A stretch of 64,000 nt of DNA from Phoronis australis (Eukaryota; Phoronida; Phoronidae). The notes under the pieces were generated by a model. It made no database searches. It was not told the origin of the DNA and saw nothing but the letters and a program-made list of their open reading frames with translations. The stretch covers positions 651,595-715,594 of the forward strand of contig NMRA01000169.1 of assembly GCA_002633005.1 (NCBI GenBank), read 5' to 3'. Every line of letters begins with the position of its first letter. Within the stretch, counting starts at the first letter, position 1. This document shows, one piece after another, positions 1 through 12,000 of the stretch. The position numbers were made by a program, and so were the translations under genes.

Positions 1-4
1 TCAC

Positions 5-83
5 CTCTGAAATATACCATCACCACCTTGAGTTACAGTATAGTCTTCCACATGATTACCGTTGGGCAGTTTGAAACATTCTA
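5..83 (-). CDS. Collagen-like gene, post-collagen exon
   Basis: The reading frame is VECFKLPNG...[12 protein letters not shown] acceptor and a GTGA donor bound it, the donor lying on the window's first four bases. It accepts the phase-1 end of the preceding exon (882-1118) and leaves phase 2. It begins the non-collagenous C-terminal region. The domain was not recognised. Confidence 0.55.
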
Positions 84-3000
84 CTGACCCTAGCTAACAT
101 TCAACAATGTGATTATCTAGTACAGAGAATGGATTATTGTTTAGAGGTAAGTCACAATTTTTCACATTTCAAAATTTTCAAGTTGTCACACGGAGTCTCA
201 GTTCTCACAGTCTGCAGCCCACATTTTGAGCACCAGTTTTCTCCACTGAATAACGGGCAACAAACTACTTCTCAAAATGTGGGCACATTATATCCGATTA
301 CAGCGCAAAATCCAGTGTGAAGCTTACTGCTCTGCGATCAGGTTTATCATTTTACCACAAATAAATGTATTGATCTCTAAGTTAATTCCATCAAATTGTA
401 TATTAATTCTCATCCGAATTCAAGCACCAAATTCTCCACACAACGTAATGATTTTTCTCCCAAAGTATTTTTTGAACAGAAATAATTATTCATGAATACG
501 TCAGTCCAGAGACTACAAACAAATGTAGGGTCTCAAAATTCACAAGGGGTCTAGGGACACAAGGGTCTAGTAACACAAGGGGTCTAGGGACACAAGGGTC
601 TAGGGACGCAACGGGTCTAGTTACACAAAGGGTCTAGTGACACAAGGGGTCTAGGGACACAAGATGTCTAGAGACACAAGGGATCTGGGGACACAAGGGT
701 CATAACTTACATTTAAGCATGAATTCAGGTAGTTAAGTGGGATTGTGAAGCCCAACAATTGCCCTCATGCTTGCAAACACCCTAAATTTTAATCCTGTTC
801 CCATTCAAAAAACAAAAAATGCCTTTGTTCTTTAGCACCACCTAGTGAATTCTGATCCACCCATTAATCCATAAAACTCACCTGTGACCTTGTAAGCTGG
901 TCCTCGTTCCCCCTTCACACCAGGATTCCCCTGCGGCCCAGTGTCTCCCTTATCACCCTTGACACCACCACTTCCAGTTGGCCCCTTGGCTCCTACCGCC
1001 CCTACATTCCCCTTCGGACCCTCTGGTCCAGGTGGTCCTTTGGGACCAGATGTTCCAGTGTCGCCTTTATCACCCTGATTTCCCTGGTCACCTTTCGGGC
1101 CAGCACTACCAGCTGTACCTGTGAAGAAAGCCAAGAAAAAAATAAGAATTTCACACTAAAACAGACCTGCACAAACCAACTGTGATCACATTTCCTCCAT
1201 TGTGTTATTATAAAAGGATGTTTTCAAAGGTTTAAGTGTTAACTGACTTTCAATACATGCAATTTGCACGGAGTTTAGCGTGTGCACTCTGTGCTGACAC
1301 ACAAAATACCATCACTCTGACATAACCAAACGATTGTAATCAATTGTTTTGCATTACATACAATCATTGTATGACCTCAAAACATGACATCGTTCCCAAA
1401 ATATAATCCATTGACCTTTGTCCATTCCAAGCATCTCCTGGAAGTTTTTTAGATGTCTCTACAAAGCTACTACCTGACTGACCAAAAGAGTAATCGACAT
1501 ATGATCGAAAGTCTAAACACAACTGCCTTCCACAAATTACTAACAGCAGATGAGATTACATGAGGAAACAATTTATGGACTTTACACTTCCTCAATTTGT
1601 TGGTTTTCATGTCATTGAGGGGTGAAAACCAACACATTGACCTCCGTGAAAGTCAACAAAAGTATGAGATTAACTACTGTGCAATAGATTGGTATAAATG
1701 CCAACAATTTATGTACAGTTGAGAAACACAAATGTAATTATAAGAAACACTGACTTTAAGCACATGTTAATTGAATAAATTGTATCATCTTGCAAATTCT
1801 CTGACCATATATACAGTAAATAATTTTTGATTATTAAATAAAAAACAAAAAATAATTAAGCAAAAATTTCTTTAGTGCTCTTATTTCACTTATAAATGAT
1901 TTTCCAGTTACTGCTACATAAACATAGACTTCCCCAACACAATTGCTTTCAGTAAACACACAACACAAGCTCTGCTTACCCTTCACACCAGGTGGCCCCT
2001 GTGTCCCTTGACTTCCTTGTGGACCCTCTGGTCCTTTAGGTCCTGCATCGCCTCTCACGCCCTGCAACCCTTGCAAACCAGTATCCCCCTTGGTGCCCTG
2101 TGACCCCTTCGGACCCTGATCGCCTTTAGGGCCCTACATGAGATAGAAACCACTCAATGCTCAAATACTGTTCATGTTTTACCAGAAGCTAGTTAATGTC
2201 TTCCTAAAACCATGTCAGAGATGATGTGGTAACATCATTTCTAAAATCTCATGAACTATTTACACCAACCTCCAGCCAATTTGCATTGGCACGATGTTTC
2301 AGCCCATCACTTTTACAGCCATCTTCAGGTGTTACAGCGTTTGTAGAAGAATGAGCACAGGAGTGTTGTACACTCATGGTGCACTTTTTTATTTTTCTTC
2401 ATGCATAAGGCTAGGATTGAAGTTGGGACCTTTATATTATCAGTGCACCACAGAGTCATCAAAGAAATGACTGGTCAAAATGTTGTGGGCTAGTAGTTGG
2501 ACAGGTGTAAATAGATGAACAGACTTTAGAAATGATGTTAACCGCTAGTTAGCTACATAGTTAGTAGACATAACTGCATCACCCAGCGCCAAATACATTT
2601 TGAGGACACGTAAACTGCAGAGTGGAGTCAATAAAACACAATAAAATTGTTATTTCAACTTAACGCGTTATGAAACTTTCAAGACAAGATGGACACACAT
2701 TGTCATGATACTCTAAAATGATGACATCATCCTTTGCACCAGTTATTTCCAAGGCATTTTGCATTCAGGATTTTATGTGAAAAAGCACTATTCATGAAAA
2801 GTTTTGGTTGAAACTATGCGCCACCTCTTCTCATGTCTAACATTTCAAACAAGAATCCTGAATCAGAACTGATTTGAATTTGAGTTCATCAAATCTCCAC
2901 AATGTAGCCATTACATCAATCACAGTTCGACCAAACATGTCCTAAATGGATTTGGCAATTTAATCGTCTTCCCATAGTCTGCCAATGTTGTTAACCTGTA

Positions 3001-6000
3001 GTTATCTCCCATATAAAATGAAGATTAGTTGGGTCAAGAACAGTAGCCAACTCACCAATTGGCGCGTTTGATAGCACTGCGGTAACTTGCCGAAAGGCAA
3101 ACGTGACAGTGAAAGAGTCAAACAAGCTAAAGATTACTATAACTAAAACAAGCCAAAGTGTACTTCTTAATGAAGCTGAGAACCAAACTGAGGCTATGAG
3201 AGCCACAAACAAATATCGTTAACAACTACATCGAAGAGGTCTTGCATAATATGATAAGCTATACTGATGTCAGGCAAAGACAGATCTGAAGCTTAAACAT
3301 CTAACCAAGGTCAAACTTTGGGCCAGGATTAAGTTAAGATTGTGACTTGGGGTTATGGCTAGAATTTGACTGAAGGCCATATTGCATTTAGCACACAAAA
3401 TGACAAGTAACTTTCACTTTACTGAGTCTACCCTTCTGCAACAATGATTCGCCAGCTCTTCCCAAGGTCAAGGGTCACTTCAATCTGAGAATGCTTTTAA
3501 TTTCAAGTGTTCCAATTCAAATATTGGTGTTTCTGACATCCAAAATCGNATGTTAATTGAATAAATTGTATCATCTTGCAAATTCTCTGCCCATACATAC
3601 AGTAAATAATATTTGCTTATTAAATAAAAAAACAAAAAATAATAAAGCAAAAATTTCTTTAGTGCTCTTATTTTCCAGTTTTTGCTACATAAACACAGAT
3701 TTCCCCAACACAATTGCTTTCAGTAAACACACAACACAAGCTCTGCTTACCCTTCACACCAGGTGGCCCCTGTGTCCCTTGACTTCCTTGAGGACCCTCT
3801 GGTCCTTTAGGTCCTGCATCGCCTCTCACGCCCTGCAACCCTTGCAAACCAGTATCCCCTTTGGCGCCCTGTGACCCCTTCGGACCCTGATCGCCTTTAG
3901 GGCCCTACATGAGATGGAAACCACTCAATGCTCAAATACTGTTCATGTTTTACCAGAAGCTAGTTAATGTCTTCCTAAAACCATGAAATGATATAGTAAC
4001 ATCATTTCTAAGATCTCATGAACTATTTACACCAACATACAGCCAATTTGCATTGGCACGATGTTTCAGCCGGTCACTTTTACAGCCATCTACAGGTGTT
4101 ACAGTGTTCGTAGAAGAATGAGCACAGGTGTGTTGTACACTCATGGTGCACTTTTTTATTTTTCTTCATGCATAAGGCTAGGATTGAAGTTGGGACCTTC
4201 ATATTATCAGTGCACCACAGTCATCAAAGAAATGACTGTTCAAAATGTTGTGGGCTAGTAGTTGGTGTAAATAGATGAACAGACTTTAGAAATGATGTTA
4301 ACCGCTAGTTAGCTACATAGTTAGTAGACATAACTGCATTACCCAGCGCCAAATACATTTTGAGGACACGTAAACTGCAGAGTGGAGTCACTAAAACACA
4401 ATAAAATTGTTATTTCAACTTAACGCGTTATGAAACTTTCAAGACAAGATGGACACACATTGTCATGATACTCTAAAATGATGACATCATCCTTTGCACC
4501 AGTTATTTCCAAGGCATTTTGCATTCAGGATTTTATGTGAAAAAGCACTATTCATGAAAAGTTTTGGTTGAAACTATGCGCCACCTCTTCTCATGTCTAA
4601 CATTTCAAACAAGAATCCTGAATCAGAACTGATTTGAATTTGAGTTCATCAAATCTCCACAATGTAGCCATTACATCAATCACAGTTCGACCAAACATGT
4701 CCTAAATGGATTTGGCAATTTAATCGTCTTCCCATAGTCTGCCAATGTTGTTAACCTGTAGTTATCTCCCATATAAAATGAAGATTAGTTGGGTCAAGAA
4801 CAGTAGCCAACTCACCAATTGGCGCGTTTGATAGCACTGCGGTAACTTGCCGAAAGGCAAACGTGACAGTGAAAGAGTCAAACAAGCTAAAGATTACTAT
4901 AATAACTAAAACAAGCCAAAGTGTACTTCTTAATGAAGCTGAGAACCAAACTGAGGCTATGAGAGCCACAAACAAATATCGTTAACAACTACATCGAAGA
5001 GGTCTTGCATAATATGATAAGCTATACTGATGTCAGGCAAAGACAGATCTGAAGCTTAAACATCTAACCAAGGTCAAACTTTGGGCCAGGATTAAGTTAA
5101 GATTGTGACTTGGGGTTATGGCTAGAATTTGACTGAAGGCCATATTGCATTTAGCACACAAAATGACAAGTAACTTTCACTTTACTGAGTCTACCCTTCT
5201 GCAACAATGATTCGCCAGCTCTTCCCAAGGTCAAGGGTCACTTCAATCTGAGAATGCTTTTAATTTCAAGTGTTCCAATTCAAATATTGGTGTTTCTGAC
5301 ATCCAAAATCGACCAAGGCAAGTAGTTTGGGAAATTTCACAGGTTTGCAAACAAGAAGGTTCTTACCTGTGAACCAGACGGTCCATCGGGGCCTTTGTCT
5401 CCCTTGGTTCCGTTCAGCCCTGGTGGCCCAGGAGGTCCAGGAATGTACTCCACTTTGGAGGTCGTCGTTGGCGTCTCAGTTGTAGTAGGTCCAGCAGTTG
5501 TCGTGGGATCCTGAAAAGCTATAAAGAGAGCAATAACATTAATTTTATAAACTTCCTTCTTGTCCTTGACATTAACCAGTTGGCTGCGGAGAGAATTCAA
5601 CAGTTAGTGGATGATAGAAATGTCAAACTGCCTCCATGAGACGGACGTTAATTCAAGAGAGCAAACTGACTTAATTTTTCTTTATTCTCAAAAAGAATGT
5701 TAGGTATGTTGATTATTAACTTATTTCGGGTTTTATGCCAAATTAATTCGCAAAATACAAGGCATTTTTGTAAAAAATCAAATCAGTGGTTTATTAGTAT
5801 ATCACTCCATACGCGAAAACTAGGCAATTCGAAGCAAAATCTCAACAGTGTTTTTTAGGCATAATGTAAAAGTTTTTATTTGAAGCTTTAGTAAAATTCA
5901 CCGTGGGAGTGGGAGGGTTATTTTCCTGTGAATGTATCTTTCTTGTAGGGGGAAATTTGACTTAAAAAACATGGTCACAGTAGACAAAGACACAGTAGTA

Positions 6001-9000
6001 AGGAGCATATTTTTAGAATTTTCAATCTTTGTCCTTTCAGAAAATAAATACTGTTAATGGTTGACAAAGCATATTTTTTATATCTGACTTACAGCTGAAG
6101 TCATTTATTAAGGTTCTAGATAACCTTCAATGATCAAGGCCCACACTTGGATGGAATGGATTTAATCTACCGAGAAAGCACAAGACCAGACCAGCCCCAG
6201 TACACCACAGTACAATACCAGACTAGCCCCAGTATACCAAAGTACAAGACCAGACTAGCCCCAGTATACCACAGTACAAGACCAGACTAGCCCCAGTATA
6301 CCACAGTACAAGACCAGACCAGCCCCAGTATACCACAGTACAAGATCAAACTAGCCCCAGTATACCACAGTACAAGACCGGACCAGCCCCAGTAAGTGCC
6401 CAACAAGTGCACTTCAACTTGCAATAAAAAATGTCGTTGATGTGAGAGACAATAAGTTTCAACATACAGTATGAATTGAGCTATAACTTGCAAATACAGT
6501 AACCTTTACTCAAATTCAAACAAAATACTGGCTAAAAATAGTTGTTTCTGTCAATTTTCATATGTTCGCAGAATTGCCAAAAATGTTCAAATTTCATTGT
6601 GAGTTTGTTGATGACATCTGTAATGTAAAGATTTCAAATTGATGTACTTGGGTAGCACATTTTCCGTTACACAAATTTGTTAAAGACACGACACTTCTTG
6701 TTGTAAACATTCCGTTCCTAACCTTGGAACAAAGTAATTGAGGCTCGACAGAACATTGGTGAAGTAACTGAACAAGAGACATGATTAAAAGACATACGAA
6801 ATTTCGAAACACACTTGTTTCATTCTCGAGCGTGACTTTCCCCCCATTTGTCATTCTTCGCAGTACTTCAAGCCTGCCGTGTCCCACTGTGTATGTTACA
6901 AGCTTTTGCTCTGTGGTGGTATTAATGCGTCATTTTATCATGATGTCTCTTAGTCAGATACTTTACCAATGTTCAGTTTTGCATAAATAATGAAGTACTA
7001 TTTTGTTTCTTGTTTACTGTTCTTGAAAACTTTGATAACATAAAATTTTACTGTTCCGTCATATTTTGTTCTAACTTTAAGAAACTTCAATATAATTTGA
7101 AGCGGTCAAATTTTGGAAGGGGTAGAGCCATAGTTTTCTGAAGCATTTTGGACTCATTAGGTGTAGAACAGGAAACCCAAAACCTCTCCATAGCCCCCTG
7201 CCAGCGAGATTTCCTTTGATCTCATGCAAATACCAACTTTCCTCAGTTATCTACAGTGCCAATGAAAAACTACCATGCTGAGCATGTTAGGTTTATTGAC
7301 TCAGATTACAAACCACACAGCTGCCTGGCTATACTGAAATATTGTGTCAGGTAGTTTTTGCAATTCTGTGTTTCTGAAACACAAAAATTTGTCCGTAAAC
7401 AATTACGTTACAGTATCTTGATGTGACCAGTTTAACAGCACATGTATTGTTCAGTGGTGATTCCTGCAGTCAGACCAACAGATGGCGTGATAAGGGCTAC
7501 TGCTAACATAACTGATATGGCTTGAGCCCATCATTAGAGGGTAATCGTACAGTAACCTGACTTGTCAGAGAACAGTCTCAGCCACATTTTGAGTTTCCGT
7601 ATTCTGCCTAATGTAGTAAACTCGTGGTAACTAAAATACAGTCCAACAGGATTTGTCATTGAGAGATAACCAGCGACTGAACTGAGCACTCCAGTCAAAT
7701 TTCGGAATGGGTCACCCAGCTGCCAGATTTTTAGAAGGATACGGTGGACAAGTGATATTTCTCAGAAAAGCTTGGATTGAACAGACTCGTATTAGTAGCA
7801 AGACAATCAACCTTTGAAAAAAAGAAAAAAATTCAATTTTTGCAATTATTTCCATGCAATAAGTGAAGAATTGCCCCAAATAGGCTGATATTAAAGTTCT
7901 CTTCGCTTGGGACAGAAAATGCAAATTGACATAGAAAAAACTTTAGTTTTGGCAATACTGTGGGAACCGACTCGAGGACAACAACTACAGCCCCACAGAT
8001 GGAGCAGCGGCACACTTACGTTCGATCTGAACTCCGATGTCATAGCGGTACTGCGCATCGGCGGCAGATTCTCTCAGCATGTAAATGCTACCCGTCTGAG
8101 GGACGCCAGACGCACTCACTAGGTATCTGTAGATCTTTTCATTCACCTCATTCGGTCCAACTGGTTTACGGCCAATTGGAAACGAAGACGAGTAGGATGC
8201 AAATGCCATGACATCTCCACTGAACAACAGGGTGCTTGGTAAGGGTATCTGCAATACAACACCCACTGGTCATCTAGATTCATTTATTAGAATTCCTGAT
8301 GACACAAAGGTGCCATGAAACAGCTTTTATTAGTCAAAAAGTAACTTTAGGTCCAGGCCGCAGTAAAATCTTACTAATTTAGGACACAATAAGGTGGACA
8401 GGTGAAATTTTATTATCTCATTTTTTTCACCGAACAAATACATGTTCCCTCAGTTTTAAGCTATATACTACAGCTACCACAATACAAAGTGTCGAGCCTT
8501 TTAAAAATGAAAAAAAGGCAATTACTTTTCTTTCAAAATTGGTGAGATATTACCACAGGGTTACAAAAATGGTCTCAGCTGGACCTCCCTCTGGTTAGGA
8601 GTGAGTTCTGGGCTTGAGAACAACCGACACAATGGTAGTGCTAGAGAGTTTGAGACCTTGAGGACAACCGACACAATGTCAGTGTACAGAGTTTGAGACC
8701 TTACTTGGCACATAAAATACCAAACTGGGTCAATCCAACTTATTAAGCCTGTTTCCAAACAATAGCATGGTGTCTATTCTTCCCAGACATCCCACCTAAT
8801 CTGACTCAAATGTTGTCAACCCACAGTCTTACCCCAGACCAAGTTATCAAGGAGTTGTTGCTAGGTTTGGGTGCTGTCTGAATGCGACTTGCACCCACAT
8901 TTGATAACTAACTCCACCTTATTGAGGTAGGGTAACTACAATTGTTCTAGGGTAACTTGAGCCACTTCTAAGCACTGTGTAGATGCAAACCTGGATTGAG

Positions 9001-12000
9001 GCAGAAGTATCAGCTAATGGTATTCGCAGCAGATGCCATTCTCACAGAGGGACAACTTCCACCTAATTATCAGATATACATGCGTGTGAATGCTCCACTT
9101 AAAAGTGGCGTAAGTTGCACCAGTGCAAGTTGTTTTGGGGTAGGTCTGTGTGTGGACAGGACTTTAGGAACAACGAGAGACCAGTTTAATAATAAGTTGC
9201 ATGAATGAAAAGTTTTAACAGGCAGAAGGTGTCTTTTCTCCTCGTTTATAACCCTAGTCAATTTCTGGGGTCAGCTTTGCGGTGCTGCTTGTAATCACTA
9301 GAAATCAGAAGCATAAACGTCTAGGCTTTTCAGTAAATGTACAACATGAAATAAAATTGGTAATTCTTGGACAATTTTGGAACTTCAAAAATCTATACTT
9401 ATCTAGTGAAATGGACTACAAGAGCAACCCAATGCGCCTAAAACAATAATGGACGAGGAAAATCTTGTGCAAAATTAAAATGGTCAACACAAGACAGGTT
9501 CCTCCATTCAAATATCACTGCATTTTGTGAGGGCATTATCATCACTCTGATAACCAATGATGTACATAGGTCACATTGCCCCTTTACATTGCTCAAGCGG
9601 GTTACACATTAGAGATTGGAACATAACAACAAAGGAACAGCAGTTGCAATGCATGCATGGTATTTCTTTATTCTTCTGTTGTTAGTTAATTGACTTTTGT
9701 GGTTCAAACAATGAAAAAGTTAAATTTTCGATCACGGACTTAGTTTAGTATGAAGTGTCTAAAATGGTTGGAAAAAATGTTGCCACACAAACAGGCACGC
9801 GATTATCACTGACACCCATCTTTGTTCTCTAATCCGCGAACAAAAGGAGCCAATCATAAATGATCAGCACCTGTGGGAATTGCCTACTGTAATCCCAATA
9901 GGTAAGAAATAGTTGCATTGAGTTTTGGGAAATGAGATGTAGTACCTTAAGACCTGTGACAGCTAGCGCCATCTGCATCAAATACTTCTATGTCAAGTTT
10001 CACCAAAATCTGTTAAACCTTTTGACAAAAATCAGCAAACAACCAACAACTTGCTCAAAACTAAAATGGCCAACAGGGGGTGCTGCAATAGTCAGATCCA
10101 GTGTTTGGAAATCAAATGGTGTCAGCACATCAATTACAAAAAACATCCCATTTCCTTTCAACTCCTGACAGCGGTTTCTAAATCAAGGCAGGTACAGATT
10201 ACAATTTTGTGACCCCATGCTTGAACTGAGAAATTACCTAACATGCATTTTTTTAATTCCAAACAATTTGAAAACTTGCCAGATTTAGTACATGATATAT
10301 TAATTTATTTTAGGACTGGTGTTTTATTGCCGTCAAATCAGTTGCAAATGGGTTGATTGTCCTACTCTGCACAATAGGACTTTAGATCAGGTTCCTAGAT
10401 AAACGCCTACTGAACAGAACAAACGGTCAAAATGACAATATACGAACTCAGAATTTTCAGCGAGCAGACGAAACTGACAATTCAAAATGACCCACTTACA
10501 TCCATGCGGCCAAGTTTTGAAGGCGTGACACTCTGGCTGAACTTCAACTTATACTTCAAGACCGGCTGAATGTATCGCCATATCTGAATATGGAACTCCT
10601 CCAGATTTGTTACATACACTGATGCAGCCTTCAGCGTACCATATGGGAGCTCTATTTCGCTGAAGATGTAGGAGCCAGCATCACTAGTAAATGCTTGACT
10701 AGTGCCGTCAAACGTTGCGGGATCATGGTTATACCAACTCAAAGCTGAAAAGATGAAATTTTTTTAATGACATCACTTCACAATAACTGCAGGTTTTTAC
10801 AAGCCTGGGGGAACACTAATACGTGCTTAACTGGCTGACTTTGAAAACATAATTCCAGGACATCGGCAAACACTTCATGTGCCTTTTTATTGGTCTTAGA
10901 CTGGAGATATTTTACCTTTTAAGCATATCCATATTTATCGTAAAAAATGGCATGAGAAGAGTGGAGGCAATAAGACCTTATGATATGCACAATGGAACAC
11001 AAAAATGCCAATAAAACCCCGTAATTATAATAATTCAAGTACTGCAGTACGATAACAACAGACATAATGAAAAGAAAAGTTCACTGATTTTATCTTTCAA
11101 ATCCGTACCTACACCAATTAGTGGCCCCTACAGCATCAGACATGACACGCAAATGCACGGACTCTTGAGGGGCCCAGGTGTAGGGACACACACCAGAGTG
11201 GCCCCTACAGCATCAGACATGACACGCAAATGCACGGACTCTTGAGGGGCCCAGGTATAGGGACACACGCCAGAGTGGCCCCTACAGCATCAGACATGAC
11301 ACACAAATGCACGGACTCTTGAGGGGCCCAGGTGTAGGGATCCACGCCAGAGTCAAATATATATATAGCCGAAATGGACGAACTCTAATGACTCAACAGC
11401 AGCGCCATTATGTCATGATCACAGACCACTGAGTGAGTAATTGATTGAGGCTGGTCATGCAGGCAAAATTGAAAGACCTTCGTAATGCTAAGTTGATACA
11501 CATATAAACTTCAACTATAGGCACACCATAAATCGCTTTTGCATTACAATGCAGCTTCTCATTCATTCCCTAGCATACATTCACATTTGTTCAATGCTTG
11601 ACTGTCTGCCAGTGTTGGTCAGGATTTGAACCTGGGTCAGTGAAGAGCTCAAACTACTGAGCTACACTGTCTTCTCGTGAAGAACAACTCACCACTGAAA
11701 ACCCCATCAGTAACAACCAGTAGTAACACAGCAATGGAAGGTAGCGTCTTGGAAAACATCTAAAAATATAGGAGTCGGTGATAAAATAAATTGATAACTT
11801 ACGATAAACAACACATCGCTACTAAACCCATTGGACAAAAACTCCAAGTCCAGCACATTATAGAGAACGAAAAATTCCACCACAAAATATGGTTATTATA
11901 GTTGACAAAGAATTTTAGTAGATTATGTCTTCATCTTGCTTTCAGACTGAATCAGAGCAGAATTTTTGCATACACAAAATATCAATGTGCAACAGCTTCA

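Larger units (their letters stand above)
1764..3548. repeat. Left copy of 1.8-kb duplicated block
   Basis: It matches 3550-5311 at high identity with scattered substitutions and small indels, and ends on the N at 3549. The block holds the Gly-X-Y exon plus intron sequence. The geometry is that of two overlapping contig ends placed side by side. Confidence 0.9.

Noticed and set aside
2991-4975. Hydrophobic 73/74-codon ORF present in both copies, differing by one whole codon
   Set aside because: The two copies are otherwise almost identical overlap duplicates in an intron, so one 3-bp indel is weak evidence of selection. No splice sites or family resemblance.
6287-6493. ORF with repeated [10 protein letters not shown] units
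   Set aside because: A translation of the 32-bp minisatellite at 6193-6395.
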